Shown here one piece after another: positions 7,046 through 15,339 of a DNA stretch of 64,000 nt; the stretch's first letter is position 1; every line of letters begins with the position of its first letter. A model generated the notes under the pieces. That model saw nothing but the letters and a program-made list of their open reading frames with translations, was not told the origin of the DNA and did no database searches. A program made the translations under genes and the position numbers. The stretch comes from Methylobacterium amylolyticum. Lineage in GTDB: Bacteria; Pseudomonadota; Alphaproteobacteria; Rhizobiales; Beijerinckiaceae. Where the stretch lies: contig NZ_JAUYZI010000025.1 in NCBI RefSeq assembly GCF_030700245.1, positions 1 to 64,000 on the forward strand, in the 5' to 3' direction.

Positions 7046-8623
7046 TCACTCGGCCGCCGCGTGCTGGGCGTGCAGGCGCACCGCGTGGGCCGCGAGCTTG
7101 TTGAGCGCCGACAGGTAGGCCTTGGCCGAGGCGACGAGCGTGTCCGGGTCTGCACCGCGGGCGGTGACGCTGCGCTCGCCGTCGCGCAGGCGCACGGTCA
7201 CCTCCGCCTGCGCGTCGGTGCCGCCGGTGACCGCGTGGACGTCGTAGAGTTCGAGCTGCGCCTCGTGCGGCACCAGGGCGCGGATCGCGTTGAACACCGC
7301 GTCGACCGGGCCGTTGCCCTCCGCCTCCTCGATCCGCGTACCCGCGTCGTCGGCGAGCCGCAGGGTGGCGCGCTGCGGGCCGCGGGTGCCGGCGATGATC
7401 GAGAGCGAGACGAGACGGATGCGGTCCTGCGCGGTGGCGAGGTTCTCGTCGACCAGCGCCTCGATGTCCTCGTCGTAGACGTGCTTCTTGCGGTCGGCCA
7501 GAGCCTTGAAGCGCTCGAACGCGTCCTGGAACTGGTTGTCGGTGAGGTTCAGGCCGAGCTCGTCGAGCTTCGAGCGGAAGGCGGCGCGGCCGGAATGCTT
7601 GCCCATCACCAGCGAGGTCTTGGCGAGCCCGACCGAGGCGGGGGTCATGATCTCGTAGGTCTCGGCGTGCTTGAGCATGCCGTCCTGGTGGATGCCGCTC
7701 TCGTGGGCGAAGGCGTTGCGGCCGACGATCGCCTTGTTGAACTGTACGGGGAAATTCGTGGCGTGGCTCACGAGCTTCGAGGCCCGGGTCAGCATCTGGC
7801 TCTCGATGCCGGTCTCGTAGGGCATCACGTCGCCGCGGGTGCGGATCGCCATGACGATCTCCTCCAGCGCGGCGTTGCCGGCCCGCTCGCCGATGCCGTT
7901 GATCGTGCACTCGACCTGCCGCGCCCCGCCCTCCAGGCCGGCCAGCGAGTTGGCGATGGCGAGCCCGAGGTCGTTGTGGCAGTGGACCGAGAACACCGCC
8001 CTGTCGGCGTTCGGCACGCGCTCGCGCACAGCGCGGAACATGTCGCGGTACTCGCCGGGCGTGGCGTAGCCCACCGTGTCCGGCAGGTTGATCGTGGTGG
8101 CGCCGGCCTTGATCGCCGCCTCGACGCAGCGGCACAGGTAGTCGAGCGGCGTGCGGGTGGCGTCCATCGCCGACCACTCCACGTCCTCGACGAGGTCGCG
8201 GGCCTGTGCGACCGTCTTGAGGATGATCTCGACCACCTCGTCCTCGGTCTTGCGCATCTGGTGCGCGAGGTGGATCGGCGAGGTCGAGACGAAGGTGTGG
8301 ATGCGCCCGCGCCCGGCGTGGCGCACCGCCTCGCCGGCGCGGGCGATGTCGGCGGGGATGGCGCGGGCGAGGCCCGCGATCGTCGCGCGCTTGGTGCGCC
8401 GGGCGATCTCGCTCACCGCCTCGAAGTCGCCGTTCGAGGCGATCGGGAAGCCCGCCTCGATGATGTCGACGCCCATCGTGTCGAGGAGTTCGGCGACCGC
8501 GAGCTTCTCGTCGAAGGTCATCGTCGCGCCGGGGCACTGCTCGCCGTCGCGCAGGGTGGTGTCGAAGATCAGGACGCGGTCGCGGGACGAGGACGTCGGA
8601 GAAGCGGTCGTCGTGTCGGTCAT
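7046..8623 (-). CDS. leuA: 2-isopropylmalate synthase
   Basis: A 525-residue enzyme condensing acetyl-CoA with 2-oxoisovalerate, the first committed step of leucine synthesis, in the cytosol. The N-terminal HMGL-like TIM barrel begins IFDTTLRDGEQCPGATM; metal-binding HCHND (FSVHCHNDLGLAIANS) and NGIGERAGNAALEE are present, as is HESGIHQDG. The last 130 residues form the allosteric leucine-binding LeuA dimer domain. ATG 8623 (MTDTTTASPTSSSRDR) was chosen because the open frame further upstream is the regulatory leader. Length matches the longer alphaproteobacterial LeuA class. A leader peptide and attenuator hairpin upstream imply regulation by leucine charging. Confidence 0.95.
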   Translation of the reverse strand: MTDTTTASPTSSSRDRVLIFDTTLRDGEQCPGATMTFDEKLAVAELLDTMGVDIIEAGFPIASNGDFEAVSEIARRTKRATIAGLARAIPADIARAGEAVRHAGRGRIHTFVSTSPIHLAHQMRKTEDEVVEIILKTVAQARDLVEDVEWSAMDATRTPLDYLCRCVEAAIKAGATTINLPDTVGYATPGEYRDMFRAVRERVPNADRAVFSVHCHNDLGLAIANSLAGLEGGARQVECTINGIGERAGNAALEEIVMAIRTRGDVMPYETGIESQMLTRASKLVSHATNFPVQFNKAIVGRNAFAHESGIHQDGMLKHAETYEIMTPASVGLAKTSLVMGKHSGRAAFRSKLDELGLNLTDNQFQDAFERFKALADRKKHVYDEDIEALVDENLATAQDRIRLVSLSIIAGTRGPQRATLRLADDAGTRIEEAEGNGPVDAVFNAIRALVPHEAQLELYDVHAVTGGTDAQAEVTVRLRDGERSVTARGADPDTLVASAKAYLSALNKLAAHAVRLHAQHAAAE

Positions 8624-8711
8624 GGTGCTAACCCTGTCGCGGGCCGTCCGGCACGGGGCTCGGGGACGGCGGGATGCCCGATCGGGCGATGTCGCGAAAT
8701 CCGAAAGAAAT

Positions 8712-8752
8712 CCCCTGAAGGCCCAGGCGCGCGCCCGGACGGCCCTCAGGGG
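8712..8752 (-). terminator. leucine attenuator hairpin ahead of leuA
   Basis: On the leuA strand CCCCTGAGGGCC and GGCCTTCAGGGG form a 12-bp stem (one G-U pair, 17-base loop), followed by ATTTCTTTC. The stem begins inside the stop codon region of a short Leu-rich leader peptide. This is the arrangement of transcription attenuation controlling leucine genes in alphaproteobacteria. Confidence 0.6.
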
Positions 8753-8811
8753 CGGGTAAGCAGCAGGGCGAGAAGGAGGCCGGACGCGCGCGACCGCGGC
8801 GCCGTGGACAC
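8746..8811 (-). CDS. leucine leader peptide
   Basis: A 21-codon frame starting GTG 8811 whose second half reads SGLLLALLLTRP and then stops. Six of eight codons in the core are leucine (CTC, CTT, CTC, CTG, CTG, CTT). Its stop lies in the attenuator stem, and the leuA start is 123 bases further on. Ribosome stalling at the Leu run would prevent the hairpin and allow leuA transcription. The start codon is uncertain because no good ribosome binding site is visible. Confidence 0.6.
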   Translation of the reverse strand: MSTAPRSRASGLLLALLLTRP

Positions 8812-9042
8812 GGCGCGGGCGGTTTCGGGCGCTGAGCCGGCTCTGGCCAAGGCTCGTCTCTCCTGGCGCTCGCGCGGGGCCGCTCGGGGCCTCCCGCGCG
8901 CATCGGGGCCGCAGAGGTATCGCCGCGGCCGCACAAAGACAAGGGTCGCGGGGGCCGGAAACCATCCCGGGCGCCTTGCCAATCTCCGAGCCCCGTCGCT
9001 AAAGCCGCCGCAGCGTTCGACGACCAGCCCGCGAGACCCGTC

Positions 9043-10152
9043 ATGGCCAGCTACAAGCTCCTGCTCCTGCCCGGCGACGGCATCGGCCCGGAGGTGGCGG
9101 CGGGGATGGGGACCGTGCTCGACGCCCTGCGCGAGACCGGTCTCGCGACTTTCGAGACCGAGACCGACCTCGTCGGCGGCTGCGCGATCGACGCGCACGG
9201 CACACCGCTCGCCGAGGAGACCCTGGCCCGGGCGCGGGCCGCGGACGCGATCCTGCTCGGGGCGGTCGGCGGCCCGAAATGGGCGGGCGTTCCCTACGAG
9301 TCGCGCCCCGAGGCCGGCCTGCTGCGCCTGCGCAAGGACCTCGACCTGTTCGCCAACCTCCGCCCGGCGATCTGCTACCCGGCGCTCGCCGACGCCTCGG
9401 CCCTCAAGCGCGATCTGGTCGAAGGGCTCGACATCATGATCGTGCGGGAGCTGACCGGCGGCGTGTATTTCGGCGAGCCGAAGGAGATCACGACGCTCGA
9501 CGACGGGTCCAAGCGCGCCGTCGACACCCAGGTCTACACCAGCGCCGAGATCGAGCGCATCACCCACGTCGCCTTCGATCTGGCGGGCAAGCGCTCGGGC
9601 CGGGTGGCGTCGGCCGAGAAGCACAACGTGATGAAGACCGGCGTCCTGTGGAAGGAGGTCGTCACCCGCGTCCATGCCGAGCACTACCCGAGCGTAGAGT
9701 TGGAGCACGTGCTGGCCGACAACTGCGCCATGCAGCTCGTGCGGCGCCCGAAGCAGTTCGACGTGCTGGTGACCGACAACCTGTTCGGCGACGTGCTCTC
9801 CGACATCGCGGCGATGCTGACCGGCTCGCTCGGGATGCTGCCCTCCGCCTCGCTCGGCGCCGTCGACGACAGCGGCCTGCGGCGCGCGCTCTACGAGCCG
9901 GTCCACGGCTCGGCTCCCGATATTGCCGGCCAGGACCGGGCCAACCCGATCGCGATGATCGGCTCGCTCGCCATGTGCCTGCGCTACTCCTTCGGCCTCG
10001 GCGAGGCGGCCGACGCGCTGGACGGGGCGATCACCGACGCGCTCGCCGGCGGCGCCCGCACCGCCGACATCGCCCCTGAGGGCGCGAACCCGATGGGCAC
10101 CCGCGCCATGGCGGGCACCATCGCCGACGCCCTGCGCGTCCGGGTGGGCTGA
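9043..10152 (+). CDS. leuB: 3-isopropylmalate dehydrogenase
   Basis: A 369-residue NAD-dependent decarboxylating dehydrogenase that converts 3-isopropylmalate to 2-oxoisocaproate precursor in leucine synthesis. It begins MASYKLLLLPGDGIGPEVAA and has the substrate-binding Arg cluster (LLRLRKDLDLFANLRPA), the RELTGGVYFGEP motif, the DNCAMQLVRRPKQFDV stretch with metal-binding Asp residues and the NAD-binding PVHGSAPDIAGQDRANP. Full length for the family. It is divergent from leuA across a 420-base region that holds the leuA leader, so both leucine genes may be controlled from there. Confidence 0.95.
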   Translation: MASYKLLLLPGDGIGPEVAAGMGTVLDALRETGLATFETETDLVGGCAIDAHGTPLAEETLARARAADAILLGAVGGPKWAGVPYESRPEAGLLRLRKDLDLFANLRPAICYPALADASALKRDLVEGLDIMIVRELTGGVYFGEPKEITTLDDGSKRAVDTQVYTSAEIERITHVAFDLAGKRSGRVASAEKHNVMKTGVLWKEVVTRVHAEHYPSVELEHVLADNCAMQLVRRPKQFDVLVTDNLFGDVLSDIAAMLTGSLGMLPSASLGAVDDSGLRRALYEPVHGSAPDIAGQDRANPIAMIGSLAMCLRYSFGLGEAADALDGAITDALAGGARTADIAPEGANPMGTRAMAGTIADALRVRVG

Positions 10153-10238
10153 CAGGCATCCCAGCCCCGCGACCCCGGGCGCATGGCGGTCGCGCGCCAC
10201 ACCCGCTAAGAGGCGCCGACACGAGCGGCGGGAGCGTC

Positions 10239-11015
10239 ATGAAGGCCGGGGACAGGGCGTCGAGCGGGGAGACCGCGGATTTCGGCTTCGAGCGGGTGGC
10301 GCTCGCCGAGAAGCAGGGGCGCGTCGACGACGTGTTCCACTCGGTCGCCCGCCGCTACGACGTGATGAACGACCTGATGTCGGCGGGCCTGCACCGGGCC
10401 TGGAAGGCGCAGCTCGTGGCGATGCTGCGCCCGCCCAAGGGCCGGCCGTTCGCGCATCTCGACGTGGCCGGCGGCACCGGCGACGTGGCGTTCCGGGTGC
10501 TGGAGGCCGGCGGTCCGGCCACGCGGGTGACGGTGCTCGACATCAACGAATCGATGCTGCGGGTCGGCGCCGAGCGCGCCGCCAAGAAGCGTCTCGACGA
10601 CCGCGCCGTCTTCGTCACCGGCAACGCCGAGAGCCTGCCGCTGCCGGACGCGAGCTTCGACGCGTACACCATCGCCTTCGGCATCCGGAACGTGCCGCGG
10701 ATCGAGACGGCGCTGGCGGAGGCCCGGCGGGTGCTGCGGCCGGGCGGGCGCTTCCTGTGCCTCGAATTCTCGATGGTGGACGTGCCGTTGCTCGACCGGA
10801 TCTACGACGCGTACTCGTTCCACGTGATCCCGCGGATCGGGGCGCGGGTGGCCGGCGACGCGGAATCCTATCGCTACCTCGTCGAGTCGATCCGCAAGTT
10901 CCCGACCCGCGGCGCGTTCTCGGGGATGATCGAGCGCGCCGGCTTCCGCCACGTCACCGACCGGCCGCTGTCGGGCGGCATCGTCGCGATCCATTCCGGC
11001 TGGAAGGTCTCCTGA
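10239..11015 (+). CDS. ubiE: ubiquinone/menaquinone C-methyltransferase
   Basis: A 258-residue SAM-dependent methyltransferase of the UbiE/COQ5 family, which methylates the quinone ring during ubiquinone synthesis. The family signature YDVMNDLMSAGLHRAWK is at residues 45-61, SAM motif I is HLDVAGGTGDVAFRVLEAG, and the second family signature AFGIRNVPRIETALAEARRV is present, followed by the LRPGGRFLCLEFS motif. It lies 28 bases before ubiB in the same direction, a common alphaproteobacterial ubiquinone operon. Confidence 0.95.
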   Translation: MKAGDRASSGETADFGFERVALAEKQGRVDDVFHSVARRYDVMNDLMSAGLHRAWKAQLVAMLRPPKGRPFAHLDVAGGTGDVAFRVLEAGGPATRVTVLDINESMLRVGAERAAKKRLDDRAVFVTGNAESLPLPDASFDAYTIAFGIRNVPRIETALAEARRVLRPGGRFLCLEFSMVDVPLLDRIYDAYSFHVIPRIGARVAGDAESYRYLVESIRKFPTRGAFSGMIERAGFRHVTDRPLSGGIVAIHSGWKVS

Positions 11016-11043
11016 GCGTGGCGGTCCGAAGCGTGGCGGCCCG

Positions 11044-12606
11044 ATGATCGGCGCGGCCGTCAACCTCGTCCGCGGCGTCCATGTCGGCTTCGTGCTGGCG
11101 CGCGAGGGCGCGCTCGCCCTGGTCGATCCCTCGGAACTCCCGGCGCATCTGCGCTTCGTCCTGCGGATCGGGCGCTCGCTGGAGCGGCCGGGCCTCGGCG
11201 ACGGCGCGGCGCGGCTCTCGGCGGCGATGACCCGGCTCGGGCCGTCCTACGTCAAGTTCGGCCAGTTCCTGGCGACGCGCCCCGACATCGTCGGCATGCG
11301 CGCCGCCTCCGACCTGGAGCGGCTCCAGGACCGGGTGCCGCCCTTCCCGCAGGAGACCGCGGTGCGCGTGGTCGAGGCGGCCTTCGGCAAGCCGCTGGCG
11401 CAGATCTTCGTGACCTTCAGCGCGCCGATCGCCGCCGCCTCGATCGCCCAGGTCCACAAGGCGGTGGTGCAGGAGCCCGACGGCACGCAGCGCACGCTCG
11501 CCGTGAAGGTGATGCGGCCGGGGGTGCGCGAGCGCTTCCAGCGCGACCTCGAAGTGATGCGCTTCATGGCGCGCGTCGTCCACGCGCTCTCGCCCCAGGC
11601 CGAGCGCCTGCGCCCGCGCGACGTGGTCGAGATCCTGGCCCGCTCGGTGATGATGGAGATGGATTTCCGCCTCGAAGCGGCGGCCGCCTCGGAACTCGCC
11701 CAGAACACCGCCGACGACGCGGGATTCCGGGTGCCAAAGCCCCAGTGGGAGCTGACCGCCCGGGACGTGCTGTCGTCCGAGTGGATCGACGGCACCCGTC
11801 TGCACAGCGCCGCCGATCTCGTCGCCGCCGGCCACGATCCGCAGGCGATCGGCCGCGAGGTCATCCAGAGCTTCCTGCGGCAGGCGATCCGCGACGGCTT
11901 CTTCCACGCCGACATGCACCAGGGGAACCTGTTCGTGGACGCCGACGGCCGGCTGGTGGCGGTCGATTTCGGCATCATGGGTCGGCTCGGCCCGCACGAG
12001 CGCCGGTTCCTCGCCGAGATCCTGCTCGGCTTCATCATGCGCGACTACCGCCGGGTGGCGAAGGTGCATTTCGAGGCGGGCTACGTGCCCGCCCACCACT
12101 CGGTCGAGGACTTCGCCCAGGCGATCCGGGCGATCGGCGAGCCGATCCACCAGCGCCGGGCCGACGAGATCTCGATGGCGAAGGTGCTGACGCTCCTGTT
12201 CGACATCACCGCCCTGTTCGACATGAGCACCCGCACCGAGCTGGTGATGCTCCAGAAGACCATGGTGGTGGTGGAGGGCGTGGCCCGCTCCCTCGACCCG
12301 CGGCTGGACATGTGGACCACCGCCGAGCCGGTGGTGCGGAGCTGGATCACCCACAATCTCGGACCCGTGGGGCGGCTCCAGAGCGGCGCCGAGGCCGTGC
12401 GGGTCCTGTCCGACGTGGTCGGCGACATCCCCGACCTCGCGGTGCGGCTCAAGCGCGTGCTGGTCCGCCTCGACGAGTCCGGCACCGGCGACGCGCGGCG
12501 CCTGGAGCGCTTCGCCCGCAACGAGCGCCTGCGGGCGGTGTGGTCGACGCTGGCCCTGTGGGCCATCGCGATCGGCGCGCTCGGGCTGGCGTTCCGGGGA
12601 TTCTGA
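11044..12606 (+). CDS. ubiB: UbiB/ADCK-family atypical kinase for ubiquinone synthesis
   Basis: A 520-residue membrane-associated atypical kinase/ATPase needed for coenzyme Q production. The diagnostic KxGQ motif (SYVKFGQFLATRPDIVG), the Ala-rich loop AAASIAQVH, the catalytic FHADMHQGNLFVD and metal-binding VAVDFGIMGRLGP are all visible. The C-terminus ends in a hydrophobic segment (WSTLALWAIAIGALGLAF) that is probably a membrane anchor. Length and partner gene ubiE match the usual locus. Confidence 0.94.
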   Translation: MIGAAVNLVRGVHVGFVLAREGALALVDPSELPAHLRFVLRIGRSLERPGLGDGAARLSAAMTRLGPSYVKFGQFLATRPDIVGMRAASDLERLQDRVPPFPQETAVRVVEAAFGKPLAQIFVTFSAPIAAASIAQVHKAVVQEPDGTQRTLAVKVMRPGVRERFQRDLEVMRFMARVVHALSPQAERLRPRDVVEILARSVMMEMDFRLEAAAASELAQNTADDAGFRVPKPQWELTARDVLSSEWIDGTRLHSAADLVAAGHDPQAIGREVIQSFLRQAIRDGFFHADMHQGNLFVDADGRLVAVDFGIMGRLGPHERRFLAEILLGFIMRDYRRVAKVHFEAGYVPAHHSVEDFAQAIRAIGEPIHQRRADEISMAKVLTLLFDITALFDMSTRTELVMLQKTMVVVEGVARSLDPRLDMWTTAEPVVRSWITHNLGPVGRLQSGAEAVRVLSDVVGDIPDLAVRLKRVLVRLDESGTGDARRLERFARNERLRAVWSTLALWAIAIGALGLAFRGF

Positions 12607-12675
12607 GCCACCGGATCGCCTCGGCGAGGCCCGCGCGGGACGATCCCGCCGGTCCGACGGGCGGCGTCGAACGGC

Positions 12676-13551
12676 TCAGGCCGCCTGCACAAGCCAGCAC
12701 GCCGCGCCGAGGCGGACAGCGCCCGCGGCGGCGTGCGGCCGCAGGGCGTCGGCCACGGCTGCCAGGGCGCGCTCGGCCAGCGCGGGCTCGGCCTCGCGCA
12801 GGAGGTGCGAGGCCGGGCCGAGACCCACCGCCACCCGCGCCGCCGCGAGCGCCGCCGCCGCGTCGTCGGCACCCCCGCCGAGGATCACCGCGCGGTCCAC
12901 GGGCTCGCAGGTGATCGCGGCGAACCCCGCCGCGCGCAGCGCCGCCTTCAGCCCGTCGACCTCGGCGAAGCGGAACGGGCCCGGCGCGTCCGGCGGGGGT
13001 GGGGGCGGCGCCTCCGGCAGGAGGGGCAGGACCGCCTCGCGCGGCACGCGCACCCAGGCGTTGTCCGCCATCGCCCGCCAGCACAGGAGCGTCAGCCGTC
13101 CGCCGGGGCCGAGCATCCGGCGGACATTGGCGAAGGCCCGTGTGGAATCGGCGAAGAACATCGCGCCGAACCGGGAGATCGCCGCGGTGAAGGCGCCGGC
13201 CCCGAGGTCGGCCGTCTCGACATCGGCCTCGATCCACCTGATCGCGGCCCCCTCCCGGCCCGCATGCCCGAGATCGGCCGCGGCGCGGGCGCGGGCCGCC
13301 GCCAGCAGGGGTGCGGAGATGTCGGCCCCGGTCACCGCCCCGCCGGCGCCGACGCGCGCGGCCGCTTCGAGCGTCGTCGCCCCCGCGCCGCAGCCGATAT
13401 CGAGGACCCGGGCTCCGGGCGCGAGGTCGGCCCGGGCGAACAGCGCCTCGGTCAGCGGCGCGAACACCGCGTCGAGGATCGGCTGGTTGCTGGCCCAGCG
13501 CGCGCCGACGGGCCCGTTCCAGTACTCCGCCTGGGTGGGACCGCCGGCCAT
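12676..13551 (-). CDS. class I SAM-dependent methyltransferase
   Basis: A 291-residue protein starting MAGGPTQAEYWNGPVGARWA, with the SAM-binding motif VLDIGCGAGATTLEAAARVG at about residue 48, an acidic strand end (RWIEADVETADLG) and SRFGAMFFADSTRAFANVRR typical of UbiE/COQ5-like methyltransferases of the Methyltransf_11/25 type. The substrate cannot be told. It ends convergently with ubiB, 69 bases away, and is 10 bases downstream of the OsmC-like gene on the same strand, so the two may be cotranscribed. Confidence 0.8.
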   Translation of the reverse strand: MAGGPTQAEYWNGPVGARWASNQPILDAVFAPLTEALFARADLAPGARVLDIGCGAGATTLEAAARVGAGGAVTGADISAPLLAAARARAAADLGHAGREGAAIRWIEADVETADLGAGAFTAAISRFGAMFFADSTRAFANVRRMLGPGGRLTLLCWRAMADNAWVRVPREAVLPLLPEAPPPPPPDAPGPFRFAEVDGLKAALRAAGFAAITCEPVDRAVILGGGADDAAAALAAARVAVGLGPASHLLREAEPALAERALAAVADALRPHAAAGAVRLGAACWLVQAA

Positions 13552-13561
13552 CGGTTCGGCC

Positions 13562-14071
13562 TCAGGCGGTGGTCACCGCCGCCGACAGCGCGGGGCGGTG
13601 GTTGAGGGTCTGAAACACGACGCAGTAGCGCTCGGTGAGCTTCAGGAGCTGGGCGATCTGCTCCTCCGTGGCGTCGGTGTCGAGGGCGAACGACAGGCGG
13701 ATGGCGCGGAAGCCCACCGGTGCCTCCTTGTCGACGCCGAGCGTGCCGCGGAAGTCGAGGTCGCCCTCGGCGCTGACCGTGCCGGCCCGCAGCGGGATCT
13801 CCAGGGCGGTCGCCACCGCCTTCACCGTCACCCCGGCGCAGGCGACGAGCGCCTCCAGCAGCATGTCGCCCGAGCACAGCTCGGCGCCTGATCCGCCGGT
13901 CGCCGGGTGCAAGCCCGCTACGGCGAGCGCCCGGCCGGTCTCGACCTTGCAGGCGATGCTCGTGTCGTCGAGCGACCCCTTGGCCTTCAGGGTGACCACC
14001 GCCGCGTCCGGGTTCGCGCGGTAGCTGTCCTTGAGCGGTGCCTGCAGGCTCCTCAGCGCGGTGGCGTCCAT
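13562..14071 (-). CDS. OsmC/Ohr-family peroxiredoxin-like protein
   Basis: A 169-residue protein from ATG 14071 (MDATALRSLQAPLKDSYRAN). The OsmC fold is recognised from GSLDDTSIACKVETGRA, the region around the first Cys, and LEALVACAGVTVKAVATAL, which carries the second conserved Cys in the usual LxxCxxxT-type position. OsmC-family enzymes reduce organic hydroperoxides with thiols; many members of this subgroup are of unknown substrate. It precedes the methyltransferase with a 10-base gap. Confidence 0.8.
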   Translation of the reverse strand: MDATALRSLQAPLKDSYRANPDAAVVTLKAKGSLDDTSIACKVETGRALAVAGLHPATGGSGAELCSGDMLLEALVACAGVTVKAVATALEIPLRAGTVSAEGDLDFRGTLGVDKEAPVGFRAIRLSFALDTDATEEQIAQLLKLTERYCVVFQTLNHRPALSAAVTTA

Positions 14072-14124
14072 GATCGTCTTGTCTCCTCCGGTTTCACACG
14101 GCGTAGCGGCAAGCCGCGACGGGC

Positions 14125-15246
14125 TCAACCGCCCGTGAGCCGTGCCACCGCCTCGGCGAGGGCGTCGACCTGATCCTCGCGGTGGGCGGCGGAGAAGGCG
14201 ACCCGCAGCCGCGCGGTCCCGGCCGGCACGGTCGGCGGCCGGATCGCCACGACGAGGAAACCCGCCGCCTCCAGCGCCGCCGAGAGGGTGAGCGCCGCCT
14301 CGGCCTCGCCCACCAGCACCGGCACCACCGCGCTCTCGGCCTCGGGCAACCCGAGCCGGGCGGTGAAGCGCCGGGCCAGGGTCAGCGGCCGCGCGCATCG
14401 CTCCGGCTCCGCTTCCAGGATCGTCAGCGCCTCCAGGGCGGAGGCCGCCGAGGCCGGCGGCAGGCCGGTGGTGTAGACGAAGCTCCGGGCGCGGCTCGTC
14501 AGCAGGTCGACCAGAGCCCGCGAGGCGCAGAGGTAGCCGCCGTAGGAGCCGAGCGCCTTCGACAGCGTGCCCATCTCCAGCGGCGCGCGGGGGCCGTCCT
14601 CGACGATCCCGAGGCCGTGGGCATCGTCGACCAGCGTCCAGGCGTCGTAGGCGGCCGCGACGCCGAGGATGTCGGCCATCGGAGCCCGGTCGCCGTCCAT
14701 GGAGAACACCCGCTCCGTCATGAGGACGGCGTGGCGGTGCGCCGCCCGGTGCTCGGCGAGCAGGGCCGCGAGGTGGCCCGCGTCGTTGTGGCGGAAGGCG
14801 AGCACCCGCGCGCCCGAGAGCCGGGCCCCGGCCCACATGCAGGCGTGGGACAACTCGTCGAGCAGCACGAGGTCGCCCCGCCCGGCGAGCGCCGGGGTGA
14901 TCCCGAGATTGGCGAGGTAGCCGCTGCCGAACACGAGGGCGGCTTCCGCGCCCTTGTGCCGGGCGAGCCGCGCTTCGAGCGCGTCGAGGATCGGGTGGTT
15001 GCCGGTCACCAGCCGCGAGCCGCCCGACCCCGCCCCGAAGCCCGCGAGCGCCGCCTGCCCGGCGGCGATCACCCGGGGGTGGTGCGAGAGGCCGAGATAG
15101 TCGTTGCAGGAGAACGAGACGAGCCGGCGCCCGCCGCGCTCCGCCGCGGCCTCGGGCCCCCGCTCCGTCGCCGTCAGCCGACGGCGCAGGGCGCCGGCTT
15201 CGAGGGCGGCGAGCTTGTCCCGGGCGAAGGCGTCGAGGCTGTCCAT
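14125..15246 (-). CDS. bioF: 8-amino-7-oxononanoate synthase
   Basis: A 373-residue PLP-dependent alpha-oxoamine synthase that joins pimeloyl thioester and alanine in biotin synthesis. Visible features: SCNDYLGLSHHPRV, GSGGSRLVTGNHPILDALE, the cofactor-contacting DDAHGLGIVED and the PLP-lysine motif GTLSKALGSYGGYL. Length is right for BioF. It is divergent from bioA with a 93-base gap carrying an inverted repeat, so both are probably controlled together. No bioD or bioB lies next to them. Confidence 0.9.
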   Translation of the reverse strand: MDSLDAFARDKLAALEAGALRRRLTATERGPEAAAERGGRRLVSFSCNDYLGLSHHPRVIAAGQAALAGFGAGSGGSRLVTGNHPILDALEARLARHKGAEAALVFGSGYLANLGITPALAGRGDLVLLDELSHACMWAGARLSGARVLAFRHNDAGHLAALLAEHRAAHRHAVLMTERVFSMDGDRAPMADILGVAAAYDAWTLVDDAHGLGIVEDGPRAPLEMGTLSKALGSYGGYLCASRALVDLLTSRARSFVYTTGLPPASAASALEALTILEAEPERCARPLTLARRFTARLGLPEAESAVVPVLVGEAEAALTLSAALEAAGFLVVAIRPPTVPAGTARLRVAFSAAHREDQVDALAEAVARLTGG

Positions 15247-15278
15247 CGGCGCCGGACAGTCTCCCGGAATGCGGGGAA

Positions 15279-15309
15279 GTCAAGGATGCTGCGCGCGCCG
15301 ATCCTTGAC
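15279..15309. promoter_or_regulatory. inverted repeat between bioF and bioA, candidate operator
   Basis: GTCAAGGAT at 15279-15287 and ATCCTTGAC at 15301-15309 are perfect 9-base arms separated by 13 bases, placed in the only intergenic space of the divergent biotin genes. It does not match the BioR operator (TTATCTATAA type). It may bind another regulator or act at the RNA level. Confidence 0.45.
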
Positions 15310-15339
15310 CCGAACCCGTCCCCTGCCCATGCCGCCGCC

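Noticed and set aside
7061..9439. Long plus-strand frame over leuA and the start of leuB
   Set aside because: It is antisense to leuA, has Val/Gly/Arg/Asp-rich shadow composition and no domain.
15247..15339. BioR operator between bioF and bioA
   Set aside because: No TTATCTATAA-type sequence is present in the gap.
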